NCBI RefSeq assembly: GCF_001590795.1
Contig: NZ_JXDL01000001.1
Coordinates: 294,053 to 358,052, forward strand
Direction: 5' to 3'
Origin: Bradyrhizobium sp. AT1
GTDB lineage: Bacteria > Pseudomonadota > Alphaproteobacteria > Rhizobiales > Xanthobacteraceae
DNA: 64,000 bases
A model generated the notes under the pieces. That model had not been told where the DNA came from, ran no database searches, and was given only the letters and a program-made list of their open reading frames with translations. The position numbers and the translations under genes are program-made. Shown here in pieces: positions 43,981 through 52,288 of this stretch. The first letter of the stretch is position 1. Every line of letters starts with the position of its first letter.

Positions 43981-44544
43981 ATGCTGGCTTCCATCCACGA
44001 CGATCCGCCGATCCTGGTCTGCGCGGATCTTCAGGTCGAATACCTGACCCCCGGGCGCCGCCATGTCATCCTCGATGGCGACGCCACGACCGCACGCTGC
44101 CTGGACCTGCTGACGCTGTGGCGCGGCCATCTGTGGCCGGTAATGCATCTGAAGCGCATCGCGCAGGCCGCCTGGTTCAATCCGGCATCCAGGCTGACCG
44201 ATTGGATTGCGCAGACCAAGCCGCAGCCGGGGGAGATGACGTTCCAGCACCCGCTGCCGTCCGCCTACAGCTCGTCGCGGTTTGTGGACTACATGTCCAA
44301 TATCCATGCCATGCGCTGCATTCTGATCGGTTTTTCGCTGGACGAGACCATTCTGGCGACCGCCGTGGAAGGGTTTCACCGCAGCCATCGCTACCACGTG
44401 ATCACGGACGCCGTGGCTTGCCGGCAGCCAGGTACGGGCGATGCCGCCGCCTACAAGCAAGCGGTAGTGAATGTCATCGCGAACTTTGCTACAGTCCAGT
44501 CCAGCGCCGAACTGATCAGAACCAGCGGCGCCGTTGCGGTGTAA
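43981..44544 (+). CDS. Isochorismatase-fold protein lacking the catalytic Cys
   Basis: A 187-residue protein of the cysteine-hydrolase (isochorismatase/nicotinamidase) superfamily. Strand 1 with the conserved Asp is ILVCADLQVEYL. The K-containing strand aligns as EMTFQHPLPSAY, where Lys appears replaced by Gln or His. The nucleophile loop aligns as LIGFSLDETILATAVEGF, where consensus TnxCVxxTA has Thr in place of Cys. The C-terminal half then follows the family (YHVITDAVA). Two of three catalytic residues therefore seem lost, which suggests a binding or regulatory role. It starts 25 bases after the GNAT gene. Confidence 0.72.
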   Translation: MLASIHDDPPILVCADLQVEYLTPGRRHVILDGDATTARCLDLLTLWRGHLWPVMHLKRIAQAAWFNPASRLTDWIAQTKPQPGEMTFQHPLPSAYSSSRFVDYMSNIHAMRCILIGFSLDETILATAVEGFHRSHRYHVITDAVACRQPGTGDAAAYKQAVVNVIANFATVQSSAELIRTSGAVAV

Positions 44545-44575
44545 GCGGCCGCGACCGGCGGATGGGGTTAAGAGA

Positions 44576-44746
44576 TTGTCACGGGGAGACGAGCTCAAGG
44601 AGCTGGCGAGCGATCTGTCGCATGCCGCCGAGACGGCGCGCAGGCTCGGCCTGCCGACGACGGTCTATCTGCTCTCGATGGCGCTGGTGGAGGTGAGGGA
44701 AGCCGCCGCCGGTGCGGATGACGGGCATGACGACGATGCGGCGTGA
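44576..44746 (+). CDS. Small acidic protein, about 56 aa
   Basis: Reads from a TTG preceded by GGATGGGG about nine bases away: LSRGDELKELASDLSHAAE, then RRLGLPTTVYLLSMALVEVREAAAG and an acidic tail ADDGHDDDAA. It is a helix-rich, well-balanced peptide that looks genuine. The start is uncertain, since no ATG is available and a TTG at 44534 would add 14 residues. It is the last gene of the GNAT/isochorismatase-fold run, 31 bases downstream of it. No function is recognised. Confidence 0.5.
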   Translation: MSRGDELKELASDLSHAAETARRLGLPTTVYLLSMALVEVREAAAGADDGHDDDAA

Positions 44747-44870
44747 GCGCTGCTCCAACTGCCCTTCTGCGATGCGCGGCTTTGTCATCTGCGGCTTTGT
44801 GCAACGCTGCTGAGCGCTTGCTGCCGACGAATTGACGTTGCAAGTTCTGCGCTGTCGCAATAGCCAAGGT

Positions 44871-44885
44871 ACTCGATCATCGAGT
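44871..44885. promoter_or_regulatory. 15-base perfect palindrome upstream of the aminotransferase gene
   Basis: ACTCGAT-C-ATCGAGT, 50 bases before the ATG at 44935. Arm length and position suit an operator for a dimeric regulator. I see no second copy in the window. It is not followed by a T-run, so it is unlikely to be a terminator. Confidence 0.4.
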
Positions 44886-44934
44886 GATGACGCCGGCTAT
44901 GCCTGCGACGTGACGCTTTCAAGGATCTCTAGCA

Positions 44935-46317
44935 ATGTCCATGCTGCCCAATTCGCAAGAGGCCCGGGATGTGGCCTATCAGCTCCATCCCTACACCAAC
45001 GCGCGCACGCATCAGCAGGCCGGTCCCCTGGTGATCGAACGCGGCGACGGTCCTTACGTCTTCGATGCGTCGGGCAAGCGCTATTTCGAGGCGATGGCCG
45101 GCCTGTGGAGCGTCGGGCTCGGCTTCAACGAGAAGCGGCTGGTCGAGGCCGCGCACAAGCAGATGCAGGCGCTGCCATTCTACCACACGTTCTCCGCCAA
45201 ATCGCACGGGCCCTCGATCGATCTTGCCGAGAAGCTGGTCGCGCTCGCGCCGGTGCCGATGAGCAAGGTGTTCTTCACCAATTCCGGCTCGGAAGCCAAC
45301 GACACCGTGTTGAAGCTGATCGCCTATCGTTCCAACGCGCTCGGCCAGCCGCAGCGCAAGAAGGTGATCAGCCGCATGCGCGCCTATCACGGCGTCACCA
45401 TTGCGTCGGCCAGCCTCACGGGCCTGCCGAACAACCATCGCTCGTTCGATCTGCCGCTGCCGAACATCCTGCACACGGGCTCGCCGCATTTCTACAAGGA
45501 TGGCGCCCCCGGCGAGAGCGAGGAGGCGTTCGCGACGCGCCGGGCGGAGGAGCTCGACGCCCTGATCCAGAAGGAAGGGCCCGACACCATCGCGGCGTTC
45601 TTCGGCGAGCCGGTGATGGGCGCGGGCGGCGTCATCGTGCCGCCGGCGACCTATTGGGACAAGATTCAGAAGGTCCTGACCAAGTACGACATCCTGCTGG
45701 TCGCCGACGAGGTGATCTGCGGCTTCGGCCGCACCGGCAAGATGTTCGGCTGCGAGACCTATGGCATCAAGCCCGACGTGCTCGTGGTCTCCAAGCAGAT
45801 CACCTCGAGCTATTTCCCGTTCTCGGCGATCATCATGAACGAACGCATGTTCGAGCCGATCGCGGACGAGAGCAACAAGATCGGCGTGCTCGGTCACGGC
45901 TTCACTGCCGGCGGTCATCCGGTCGGCTCGGCGATCGCGCTGGAAAACCTCAAAATCATCGAGGAACGCGGCCTGGTTGCGCATGCCGCCGAGCTCGGCG
46001 GCTACATGCAGGGCCGCTTGCGCGAGCTCACCAGTCATCCGCTGGTCGGTGAGGTCCGCGGCGTCGGCATGATCGCGGCGATCGAGCTCGTGCTCGACAA
46101 GGGCCGCAAGACCGCGGCGGCGACGCCGGGCGCCGTCGGCGGCATGGCGAGCCGCATGCTCCAGGAGCGCGGCGTGATCTCGCGCAACATGCTGGACGCC
46201 ATCGCCATCTGCCCGCCGCTGATTGTCACCAAGGCCCACATCGATGACCTGGTCGCCGCGATCTCGGGCGTGCTGGACGACATGAAGGCGGAAGTGGCGA
46301 AGCTGACGCCGGCGTAA
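44935..46317 (+). CDS. Class III PLP-dependent aminotransferase
   Basis: A 460-residue fold-type I enzyme. Lys287, in VVSKQITSSYFPFSAI, binds pyridoxal phosphate. The cofactor Asp is in LLVADEVICGFGRTGKMFG, and the phosphate cup comes from FFTNSGSEANDTVLKLIAYR. The family covers omega-amino acid:pyruvate, taurine, beta-alanine, putrescine and GABA transaminases. The PLP-lysine environment and length resemble omega-aminotransferases, but the amine donor cannot be fixed. The ribosome site is weak (AAGGATC, 10 or more bases away). It may be separate from the upstream GNAT run, given the 188-base gap with a palindrome. Confidence 0.9.
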   Translation: MSMLPNSQEARDVAYQLHPYTNARTHQQAGPLVIERGDGPYVFDASGKRYFEAMAGLWSVGLGFNEKRLVEAAHKQMQALPFYHTFSAKSHGPSIDLAEKLVALAPVPMSKVFFTNSGSEANDTVLKLIAYRSNALGQPQRKKVISRMRAYHGVTIASASLTGLPNNHRSFDLPLPNILHTGSPHFYKDGAPGESEEAFATRRAEELDALIQKEGPDTIAAFFGEPVMGAGGVIVPPATYWDKIQKVLTKYDILLVADEVICGFGRTGKMFGCETYGIKPDVLVVSKQITSSYFPFSAIIMNERMFEPIADESNKIGVLGHGFTAGGHPVGSAIALENLKIIEERGLVAHAAELGGYMQGRLRELTSHPLVGEVRGVGMIAAIELVLDKGRKTAAATPGAVGGMASRMLQERGVISRNMLDAIAICPPLIVTKAHIDDLVAAISGVLDDMKAEVAKLTPA

Positions 46318-46339
46318 GCCGAGCTGCGGCGTCAAATTC

Positions 46340-46447
46340 CGTCATTGCGAGCGCAGCGACTTGCCCGCCGAAGCCTTTGGCGTAGGCGGAAGCAATCCAG
46401 AATCCCTCCTCGGAAACAGTCTGGATTGCTTCCACTCGCAATAACGG
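46340..46447. repeat. Palindromic intergenic repeat, family A
   Basis: Second copy of the unit at 1657-1743. The left end is CGTCATTGCGAGCG, the inner arms are GGAAGCAATCCAGA and TCTGGATTGCTTCC, and the right end is CTCGCAATAACGG. This copy has an extra insertion-like segment on the left arm (around 46358-46390). It lies between convergent genes (aminotransferase and rnd), where it could serve as a bidirectional transcript end. Confidence 0.72.
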
Positions 46448-46470
46448 TGGAGAGGCGGTGCGGCTGACCG

Positions 46471-47619
46471 TTACGCCCGCTGAACCCCGATCACGCGGCC
46501 TTTCTCGACCGCCAGCGCCAGCTCGCCGCGCTTCAGCTTCAAGGCGGCGTCACCGAACAGCTCGCGGCGCCAGCCGCGCAGGGCGGGGACGTCGGCGTCG
46601 TCGTTGGCTGCGATCTCTTCGAGATCGTCGACGGTTGCGATCACCTTGCTTGCGACCGCATGTTTCTCGGCGGTCATGCGCAGCAGGACCTTCAGGAGCT
46701 CGACGATGGCGGCGCCGTTGTTGTTGTTGCGCGGCTTCTCCAGCTTCGGCAGCGTCGAAAAATCCCGCGCCAGGCCACGCTCGACCGCGGCGACGATGTC
46801 CGCACCCCATTTGGACTTCTCGAACCCCTTCGGCACAGAGCGAAGATGGGCGAGCTTCTCCAGCGTGGTCGGCGCGTGGGTGGCGATGTCGGTGACTGCC
46901 TCGTCGCGCAACACCCGGCCACGCGGCACGTCACGGCTTTGGGCTTCCTGCTCACGCCAGGCCGCGACTTCCATCAGGACGGCGAGATCCTTCGGCTTGC
47001 GCACCCGCGTCTTCAGACGCTCCCAGGCGCGCTCGGGATGGAAGTCGTAGGTTCGGGGGGAGGTAAGGACCTCCATCTCGATCGAGACCCATTCGCTGCG
47101 GCGGCGTTTCTTGAGGTCGGCATCGAGCGCGGCGAACACGTCGCGCAGATGCGTGACGTCGGACACCGCATAGTGCATCTGCTCCTTGGTCAGCGGCCGG
47201 CGCGACCAGTCGGTGAAGCGGTGGGTCTTGTCCGGGCGGTGGCCGGCAACCTTCTCGACCAGCGCGTCGTAGGCGATGCTGTCGCCGTAACCGAGCACCA
47301 TCGCGGCAACCTGGGTGTCGAACACCGGATGCGGGATGATGTTGGCCTGGTGCCAGATGATCTCGATGTCCTGGCGGGCGGCGTGGAAGACCTTCAAGAC
47401 GCTCTCATTGGCCATCAGCTCGAAGAACGGCTTGAGGTCGATCCCTGGGGCCAGCGTGTCGACGACGATGGCTTCCTCGGCGCTCGCCATCTGCACCACG
47501 CACAGCAGCGGGTAGTAGGTGGTCTCGCGCAGGAACTCGGTATCGACTGTTATGACGGGGTGCTTGGCCAGCCGGCTGCATGCAGCCGCGAGGTCAGCGG
47601 TGGTGGTAATCAAATCCAT
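46471..47619 (-). CDS. rnd: Ribonuclease D
   Basis: A 382-residue 3'-5' exoribonuclease of the DEDDy class, involved in tRNA 3' end maturation. Exo [16 protein letters not shown] with Asp26 and Glu28. Exo [14 protein letters not shown] and [13 protein letters not shown]. Exo [17 protein letters not shown] with the Tyr and Asp. The HRDC helical domain follows at about residues 210-290 ([21 protein letters not shown]), with a further C-terminal HRDC-like segment. Standard length. Single-gene unit. Confidence 0.94.
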   Translation of the reverse strand: MDLITTTADLAAACSRLAKHPVITVDTEFLRETTYYPLLCVVQMASAEEAIVVDTLAPGIDLKPFFELMANESVLKVFHAARQDIEIIWHQANIIPHPVFDTQVAAMVLGYGDSIAYDALVEKVAGHRPDKTHRFTDWSRRPLTKEQMHYAVSDVTHLRDVFAALDADLKKRRRSEWVSIEMEVLTSPRTYDFHPERAWERLKTRVRKPKDLAVLMEVAAWREQEAQSRDVPRGRVLRDEAVTDIATHAPTTLEKLAHLRSVPKGFEKSKWGADIVAAVERGLARDFSTLPKLEKPRNNNNGAAIVELLKVLLRMTAEKHAVASKVIATVDDLEEIAANDDADVPALRGWRRELFGDAALKLKRGELALAVEKGRVIGVQRA

Positions 47620-47735
47620 GAACGACCCATGACACTTGCCATCAGCCGTTCTGCCGAAAGTGCTGTGATGTCAAGGGGCTCGATGCGAATTCGAGCCTTG
47701 CATTTGGGCCGGAATCGCTTTCTCCGACGAAATTC

Positions 47736-47846
47736 CTATTCGTAGCGGACCCGGTGCGAGGATTTGCGGGCGCAGGGCAGCGCCACCACGACCACGCACA
47801 TGGCGACCAGCGCCAGTCCCAGGAACTCGATAACCAACAGATCCAC
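47736..47846 (-). CDS. Single-helix membrane microprotein, 36 aa
   Basis: The GTG at 47846-47844 is preceded by CTGGAGG at ideal spacing. The product is VDLLVIEFLGLALVAMCVVV, then VALPCARKSSHRVRYE and a TAG at 47738-47736. One transmembrane helix with a basic cytoplasmic tail is seen. Ribosome site, helix and positive-inside tail argue for a real small protein. It is upstream of rnd on the same strand, 116 bases away. Function is unknown. Confidence 0.55.
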   Translation of the reverse strand: MDLLVIEFLGLALVAMCVVVVALPCARKSSHRVRYE

Positions 47847-47970
47847 GGCGAAACCTCCAGAAACATTGATAGATTTGTCGGGGGTGCGTTGAGGGTCTGT
47901 TAATTGCAATGGTTACCGGCGGTGCGACGGGCCGGATGGTGGACGGGGGGTTAATGGCTCTATTCCGCCC

Positions 47971-48058
47971 GTCGTCATGGTCGGGTTTGTCCCGGCCATC
48001 CACGTTCTTTTCGCGCGCGCAAGCTCGTCATGCCCGGGACAAGCCCGGGCATGACGAG
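47971..48058. repeat. Palindromic repeat with 15-base hairpin (family E), possible terminator
   Basis: The right half is a perfect hairpin, CTCGTCATGCCCGGG, loop ACAAG, CCCGGGCATGACGAG (48024-48058). The left half (GTCGTCATGGTCGGG) is a decayed version of the same arm. It begins 8 bases beyond the stop of the solute-binding protein gene (48067, minus), so it is placed to end or stabilise that transcript. No T-run follows. Confidence 0.65.
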
Positions 48059-48066
48059 GCCTAGGT

Positions 48067-49401
48067 TTACGGCAGCTTCAGCGATGTCTCCGCGTTGTAC
48101 GGCTTCAGCGTCTCATCCGCGGCCTTCTGCGCCGCCACGAGGGCTTCCTTCGGCTGCTTCTTGCCGTTGAGGACCAGCATCACCTCGTCCTCGAGGGTCT
48201 TGCGGACCGGGACGGTCTTGTAGGTGGCGAACCAGGGCTTGGCGACGTCGAGCTGCTCGACGGCGGTCTTGGCGTCCGGGTTTTTGTTCAGGAAGTCGAC
48301 CATCTCAGGCGTCTTGTACGCCGCCATGTTGGGCGCGAAATAGCCGGTGGCGCGGCTCCACCAGCCGCTCTTCTCGGGCGAGGTCATCCACTTGATCAGC
48401 GTCCAGGCGGCCTTCTGCTTGTCGGCCTCCAGCCCAGCCGGAACGATCAGCGAGGCGCCGCCGATCGGCACGGCGTTGCGGACGTTGCGCGGGATGAAGG
48501 CGACCTTGTAGGCGAACTTGGCGTTGTCGCGCACATAGGTGAGCGAGCCCGTCGACAGCATCATCATCGCGGCATTGCCGGAGATGAAGGAGGTGCTGAC
48601 CGCAGGTCCCGGCGTCGCGCCGGGCGTGTGGACCTTGTGCTTGTAAATGAGGTCATTCCACCAGGTCAGCGCGCCGAGCATCGAGGGCGTGTCGTAATAG
48701 ATCTCGCCGCCGAACTCCTCGTTGTAGTAGCGCCCGCCATTGCTCATGGTGAGCGTTTCCATCATCCAGCCGCAATAGTCGTAGGCGCAGGGGATCGCGA
48801 TGCCCCATTGGGTGACCTTGTCGCCGTCGCGCTTGGTGAGCTTCTTGGCCCAGTCGGTGAGCTCGGCCCAGGTCTGCGGCGGCTTGTTCGGGTCGAGGCC
48901 GGCTTCCTTGGCCTTGTCGGCGTTGATGTAGAGCAGCGGCGTCGAATTGTGGAACGGCACGCCGTAGACCGAGCGGTTGATCACCGCGTTGCCTTGCAGG
49001 GCCGGGAAGAACTGACCGAGGAATTGCTCCTTGGTGGTGCCGTCGGCCTTGATCAGCGCATCGAGATTGGTGAGCTCGTTCTCGATCTGCATGTCCAGCA
49101 GGAAGTTGGCCGACATGATCACGGCGGACGGCGGCTTGCCGGCCTTGATCGCGGCGCGCGTCTTGATCAGCGTGTCGTCATAGGAGCCGGTGTAGACGGC
49201 GGTCGCCTTGATGTCAGGATGGGTCTCGTTGAATTCCTTGATCAAGGTGCCCATGTCGCGGGCGAGCTTGCCGTCGACGGGGACTGGGAAGAACAGATCG
49301 ATCTCGGTCGGGCCCTCGCCGGCGAGAGCGGGAAAGGCGAGGGCGCTTGCCAAAGAACCTGCCATGGCAAGGCCGAGCATGAGCCTGCGGGAGAACAGCA
49401 T
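48067..49401 (-). CDS. ABC transporter solute-binding protein, UgpB-like
   Basis: A 444-residue periplasmic protein starting MLFSRRLMLGLAMAGSLASA, with a signal peptide ending PALAGE. The mature domain is a family 1 extracellular solute-binding fold (TEIDLFFPVPVDGKLARDMG, NPDAKTAVEQLDVAKPWF). The sequence GYFAPNMAAYKTPEMVDFL and overall length resemble UgpB, the glycerol-3-phosphate binder. The neighbouring phosphodiesterase fits that substrate. A sugar ligand remains possible. Last gene of the run phosphodiesterase-permease-permease-binding protein. Confidence 0.88.
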   Translation of the reverse strand: MLFSRRLMLGLAMAGSLASALAFPALAGEGPTEIDLFFPVPVDGKLARDMGTLIKEFNETHPDIKATAVYTGSYDDTLIKTRAAIKAGKPPSAVIMSANFLLDMQIENELTNLDALIKADGTTKEQFLGQFFPALQGNAVINRSVYGVPFHNSTPLLYINADKAKEAGLDPNKPPQTWAELTDWAKKLTKRDGDKVTQWGIAIPCAYDYCGWMMETLTMSNGGRYYNEEFGGEIYYDTPSMLGALTWWNDLIYKHKVHTPGATPGPAVSTSFISGNAAMMMLSTGSLTYVRDNAKFAYKVAFIPRNVRNAVPIGGASLIVPAGLEADKQKAAWTLIKWMTSPEKSGWWSRATGYFAPNMAAYKTPEMVDFLNKNPDAKTAVEQLDVAKPWFATYKTVPVRKTLEDEVMLVLNGKKQPKEALVAAQKAADETLKPYNAETSLKLP

Positions 49402-49412
49402 CGAAAAATCTC

Positions 49413-50282
49413 CTATTTGATGCCTGAGGTGACGAAAGAACTGATGAAGCGCTTCTGGAAGATCAGGAAGGTGACGAGCAGCGGGCCGATCACCATCAGC
49501 GTGCCGGCGGCGATGGTGCCCCAGGCCTGCGTGCCTTCGGCGGTCTTGGTGAAGACGGACAGGCCGACCGTGAGCGGCCGCTTGTCCGGCGAGTTGATCA
49601 CCATCAGCGGCCACAGGAAGTCGTTCCAGTGGCTGGTCACGGAGATGATGGCGAAGGCCGAGAAGCTCGGCATCGACAGCGGCACGTAGATGTGGCGGAT
49701 CCGTTGCAGCAGGCTGGCGCCGTCGATCAGGGCGGCGTCCTCCAACTCGGTCGGAATGGCCTCGAAGGCCTGGCGCATCAGGAAGGTGCCGAAGGCGGAG
49801 GCGAAGAACGGCATCATCACGCCGGTGAGCGTGTCGTAGAGACCGAGCTGGGCGACCAGCGACAGGTTCGGCACGATCAGCAGCACCGGCACCAGCATCA
49901 GCTGCATCAGGAACAGATAGAAGATCGGCGTCTTGCCGACGAAGTTCAGGCGCGCAAAGGCAAAGCCCGCCAGCGTGATCGTGACGAACTGCACCAGCAG
50001 GATGCCGGCGCAGATGAGGGTGGTGTTGAGCGTGTAGCGCGGGAAGTCGCCGATCTCCCAGGCATCCCTGATGTTGTCGAGCGTCGGCTTCACGCTCGGC
50101 ATCAGCTCGGCCATGGCGTTGATACCATCGGAGGCCGGGCGCAGCGTCGCGACGACCATCCACAGAAACGGGACGAGCCAGACGATCGCCAGCAGCAAGG
50201 TCAGCAGGAAGCCGAGCTTGGGCGTGATCTCATTGCGGGTGGCGAGCGGGGCGTCTCTGGTGAACCAGTCCATCAGCTTCAT
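49413..50282 (-). CDS. ABC transporter permease, UgpE-like
   Basis: A 289-residue inner-membrane protein with six helices and the EAA loop (EAIPTELEDAALIDGASLLQRIRHIYVPLSMP) that contacts the ATPase. It is the carbohydrate-uptake-1 type 'MalG' half. It starts at ATG 50282, overlapping the partner permease stop by 4 bases, and ends 11 bases before the binding-protein start. The ATPase that would power it is not encoded nearby. Confidence 0.92.
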   Translation of the reverse strand: MKLMDWFTRDAPLATRNEITPKLGFLLTLLLAIVWLVPFLWMVVATLRPASDGINAMAELMPSVKPTLDNIRDAWEIGDFPRYTLNTTLICAGILLVQFVTITLAGFAFARLNFVGKTPIFYLFLMQLMLVPVLLIVPNLSLVAQLGLYDTLTGVMMPFFASAFGTFLMRQAFEAIPTELEDAALIDGASLLQRIRHIYVPLSMPSFSAFAIISVTSHWNDFLWPLMVINSPDKRPLTVGLSVFTKTAEGTQAWGTIAAGTLMVIGPLLVTFLIFQKRFISSFVTSGIK

Positions 50283-51229
50283 GGCCCGCCCTCGCGGTTC
50301 GCCATGGTGCGGAAGGAGAGTGCGGTCAGCCCCATGAGCGCAGCGAGCGTCAGCAGCGTCGCGGCCGAGGCCTTGCCGACGTCGTAATGCTCGACCGCCT
50401 GCTGATAGATGTAGAACAGCACGAGGTTGGTCGAATTCGACGGCCCGCCCTGGGTCATGACGAAGACGTGGTCGACCTGCGTCACCGCGTTGAGGGTGGC
50501 GATGACGATCACGAACAGGAAGGTGGGCTTGAGCTCCGGCAGGATGATATGGCGAAACCGCCGATAAGGCCCGGCGCCGTCGAGATGCGCCGCCTCCATC
50601 ACGTCCTCGGGCACGGCCTGGAGGCCGGCGAGGAAGAACAGCATGTAGTAGCCGGCGTTCTTCCAGATCGTGATGACCATGATCGCATAAAGCGCGACGT
50701 CGGGGTCGCCAAGCCAGTTCGGCAGCACCGGAAGCAGGCGGCCGATGTAGAAGTCGAGCAGGCCGACATTGGGCAGGAAGATGAACATGAACAGCGCGGA
50801 CGCCGCGACCATCGGGATCAGCACCGGCAGGAACAGCGCGGCACGCAGCGCGCTACTGACGGCGTTGGTGCGCGCCAGCGCCAGCGCGAACAGCAGCGCT
50901 AGGCCGATGCTGGGGACCGCGGTGCCAACGGCATAGATCAGGTTGTTGACGACCGCGCCGGTGAAGGCGGGGTCGGCCAGCACCGCGCTGACATTGTCGA
51001 GACCGACGAAGCGGACCGGCGCCTTGGGGGTGGCGCGCTGATAGAGCGCGTCGAGGACGACGCGGCCCATCGCGCCATAGGTGAACAGCGCCAGGAAGAC
51101 GAGCGAGGGCAGCAGCAGCAGATAGGCGGGCAGTGAGGCCTTGAAGCGGGTCGTGAAGCGCCGGATGACTTCGAGGCGCGGCGCCGCCGAGGTCGCGACC
51201 GGGAGAGCCGCGGGTTCAGCGAGGCTCAT
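50279..51229 (-). CDS. ABC transporter permease, UgpA-like
   Basis: A 316-residue inner-membrane protein starting MSLAEPAALPVATSAAP. The start 9 codons earlier would overlap the phosphodiesterase stop and lacks family sequence. Six helices are present, beginning AYLLLLPSLVFLALFTYGA. The EAA loop is DVMEAAHLDGAGPYRRFRHIILPEL. It is the 'MalF' half of the transporter. The gene starts 2 bases after the phosphodiesterase stop, and a 4-base overlap links it to the UgpE-like gene. Confidence 0.92.
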   Translation of the reverse strand: MSLAEPAALPVATSAAPRLEVIRRFTTRFKASLPAYLLLLPSLVFLALFTYGAMGRVVLDALYQRATPKAPVRFVGLDNVSAVLADPAFTGAVVNNLIYAVGTAVPSIGLALLFALALARTNAVSSALRAALFLPVLIPMVAASALFMFIFLPNVGLLDFYIGRLLPVLPNWLGDPDVALYAIMVITIWKNAGYYMLFFLAGLQAVPEDVMEAAHLDGAGPYRRFRHIILPELKPTFLFVIVIATLNAVTQVDHVFVMTQGGPSNSTNLVLFYIYQQAVEHYDVGKASAATLLTLAALMGLTALSFRTMANREGGP

Positions 51230-51230
51230 C

Positions 51231-52079
51231 TCACCGCGCCGGAAACTTGAGCGCATAGTCGCGGCCGTCCACTCCCGCCGGCGGCTCGAAGGGGAAGCGC
51301 AGACTGTCGTCCAGGAAGTCGTGGCTGTGCACGACGAGATTGTCGTCGTCGATCAGCACGACGCCATAGGCGGGCGGCTCGTGGCTCGCCAGATGCGGCG
51401 CGTCGGCATTGAGCTCGAACCAGACCTGGTGGTTGGTGCCGCGCAGCGTCGAGAACGGGATCTTGCCGTAGCTGCCGAAGATCGGCCGGTGCACATGGCC
51501 GAAGAAGAGGTGGCGGATGCGCGCGCGATAGGGCGCGATCACCTCTGCGAATTCAGCGCTCTGCTTCAGCCCGATCTCGTCCATCGCATGGACGCCGATG
51601 GGGAATGGCGGGTGATGCATGAAGAATACGAAGGGCTGGTTGGCAGGCGCCGCGGCCAACGTCTTCGCCAGCCAGTCGAAACGCTTTGCGCACATCTCGC
51701 CGGCGTGGCTGGTCTCGTCCAGCGTGTCGAGGAAAACGAACAGGCCGTGCTCGGTGGTGCGGGTGCCCTGCACGAAGCCGTTGGCATCGCGCGGCGCGGC
51801 TTTCAGCGCATCGAGGCAGGTCACGCGCTTGTCGTGATTGCCGACCATGGCGATGTAGGGAATCTTCAGTGCGGCCATCGCGTCGGCGAAATTGGCGTAG
51901 GAGTCCGCCTCGCCCCAATGGGTGAGGTCGCCGGTCACGACCGCAAACGCGGCGTCGGACTGGTGCTTGTTGATGTCGGCGATCGCCGCGTCCAGCCGGG
52001 CGCGCGGGTCGAGCCCGTAGAGCGTCGAGCCGGGGTTCGCGAGATGCGTGTCGGTGAGATGGATGAATTTGAAGGGCAT
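51231..52079 (-). CDS. Class III metallophosphodiesterase, GpdQ/CpdA-like
   Basis: A 282-residue cytosolic enzyme with a dinuclear metal site. All calcineurin-like motifs are present: HLTDTHLANPG, VVTGDLTHWGE, AMVGNHDKR, MHHPPFP and FGHVHRPIFG. This set is typical of the GpdQ / cAMP phosphodiesterase CpdA group, which hydrolyses glycerophosphodiesters or cAMP. Being first gene in an operon with an Ugp-like importer favours glycerophosphodiester breakdown. Cyclic nucleotide hydrolysis is the main alternative. Confidence 0.88.
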   Translation of the reverse strand: MPFKFIHLTDTHLANPGSTLYGLDPRARLDAAIADINKHQSDAAFAVVTGDLTHWGEADSYANFADAMAALKIPYIAMVGNHDKRVTCLDALKAAPRDANGFVQGTRTTEHGLFVFLDTLDETSHAGEMCAKRFDWLAKTLAAAPANQPFVFFMHHPPFPIGVHAMDEIGLKQSAEFAEVIAPYRARIRHLFFGHVHRPIFGSYGKIPFSTLRGTNHQVWFELNADAPHLASHEPPAYGVVLIDDDNLVVHSHDFLDDSLRFPFEPPAGVDGRDYALKFPAR

Positions 52080-52288
52080 GCGCGCGCTTTGTCAGGATGG
52101 TTCGAGGACGGACGCCTCCGGCAAGACGACCCTGACAGGCGGTTAGAGCGCGTGTGTTTCAGTTTGATGACAGTGGTTCCCAAGGGCGCGACGCGTCCAC
52201 AACGCGCGCCGGGACCGCAATGGCGTAGCGCAACGCGCAATCCATGCAGTGGATCAATTAGAGATGGTAGTGCGCGGTCGAGCCCGCC

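Noticed and set aside
47642..47866. Minus-strand frame of 74 codons upstream of rnd
   Set aside because: It is Trp/Cys/Ser-rich with no ribosome site. The overlapping 36-residue frame with a good ribosome site is the better reading.
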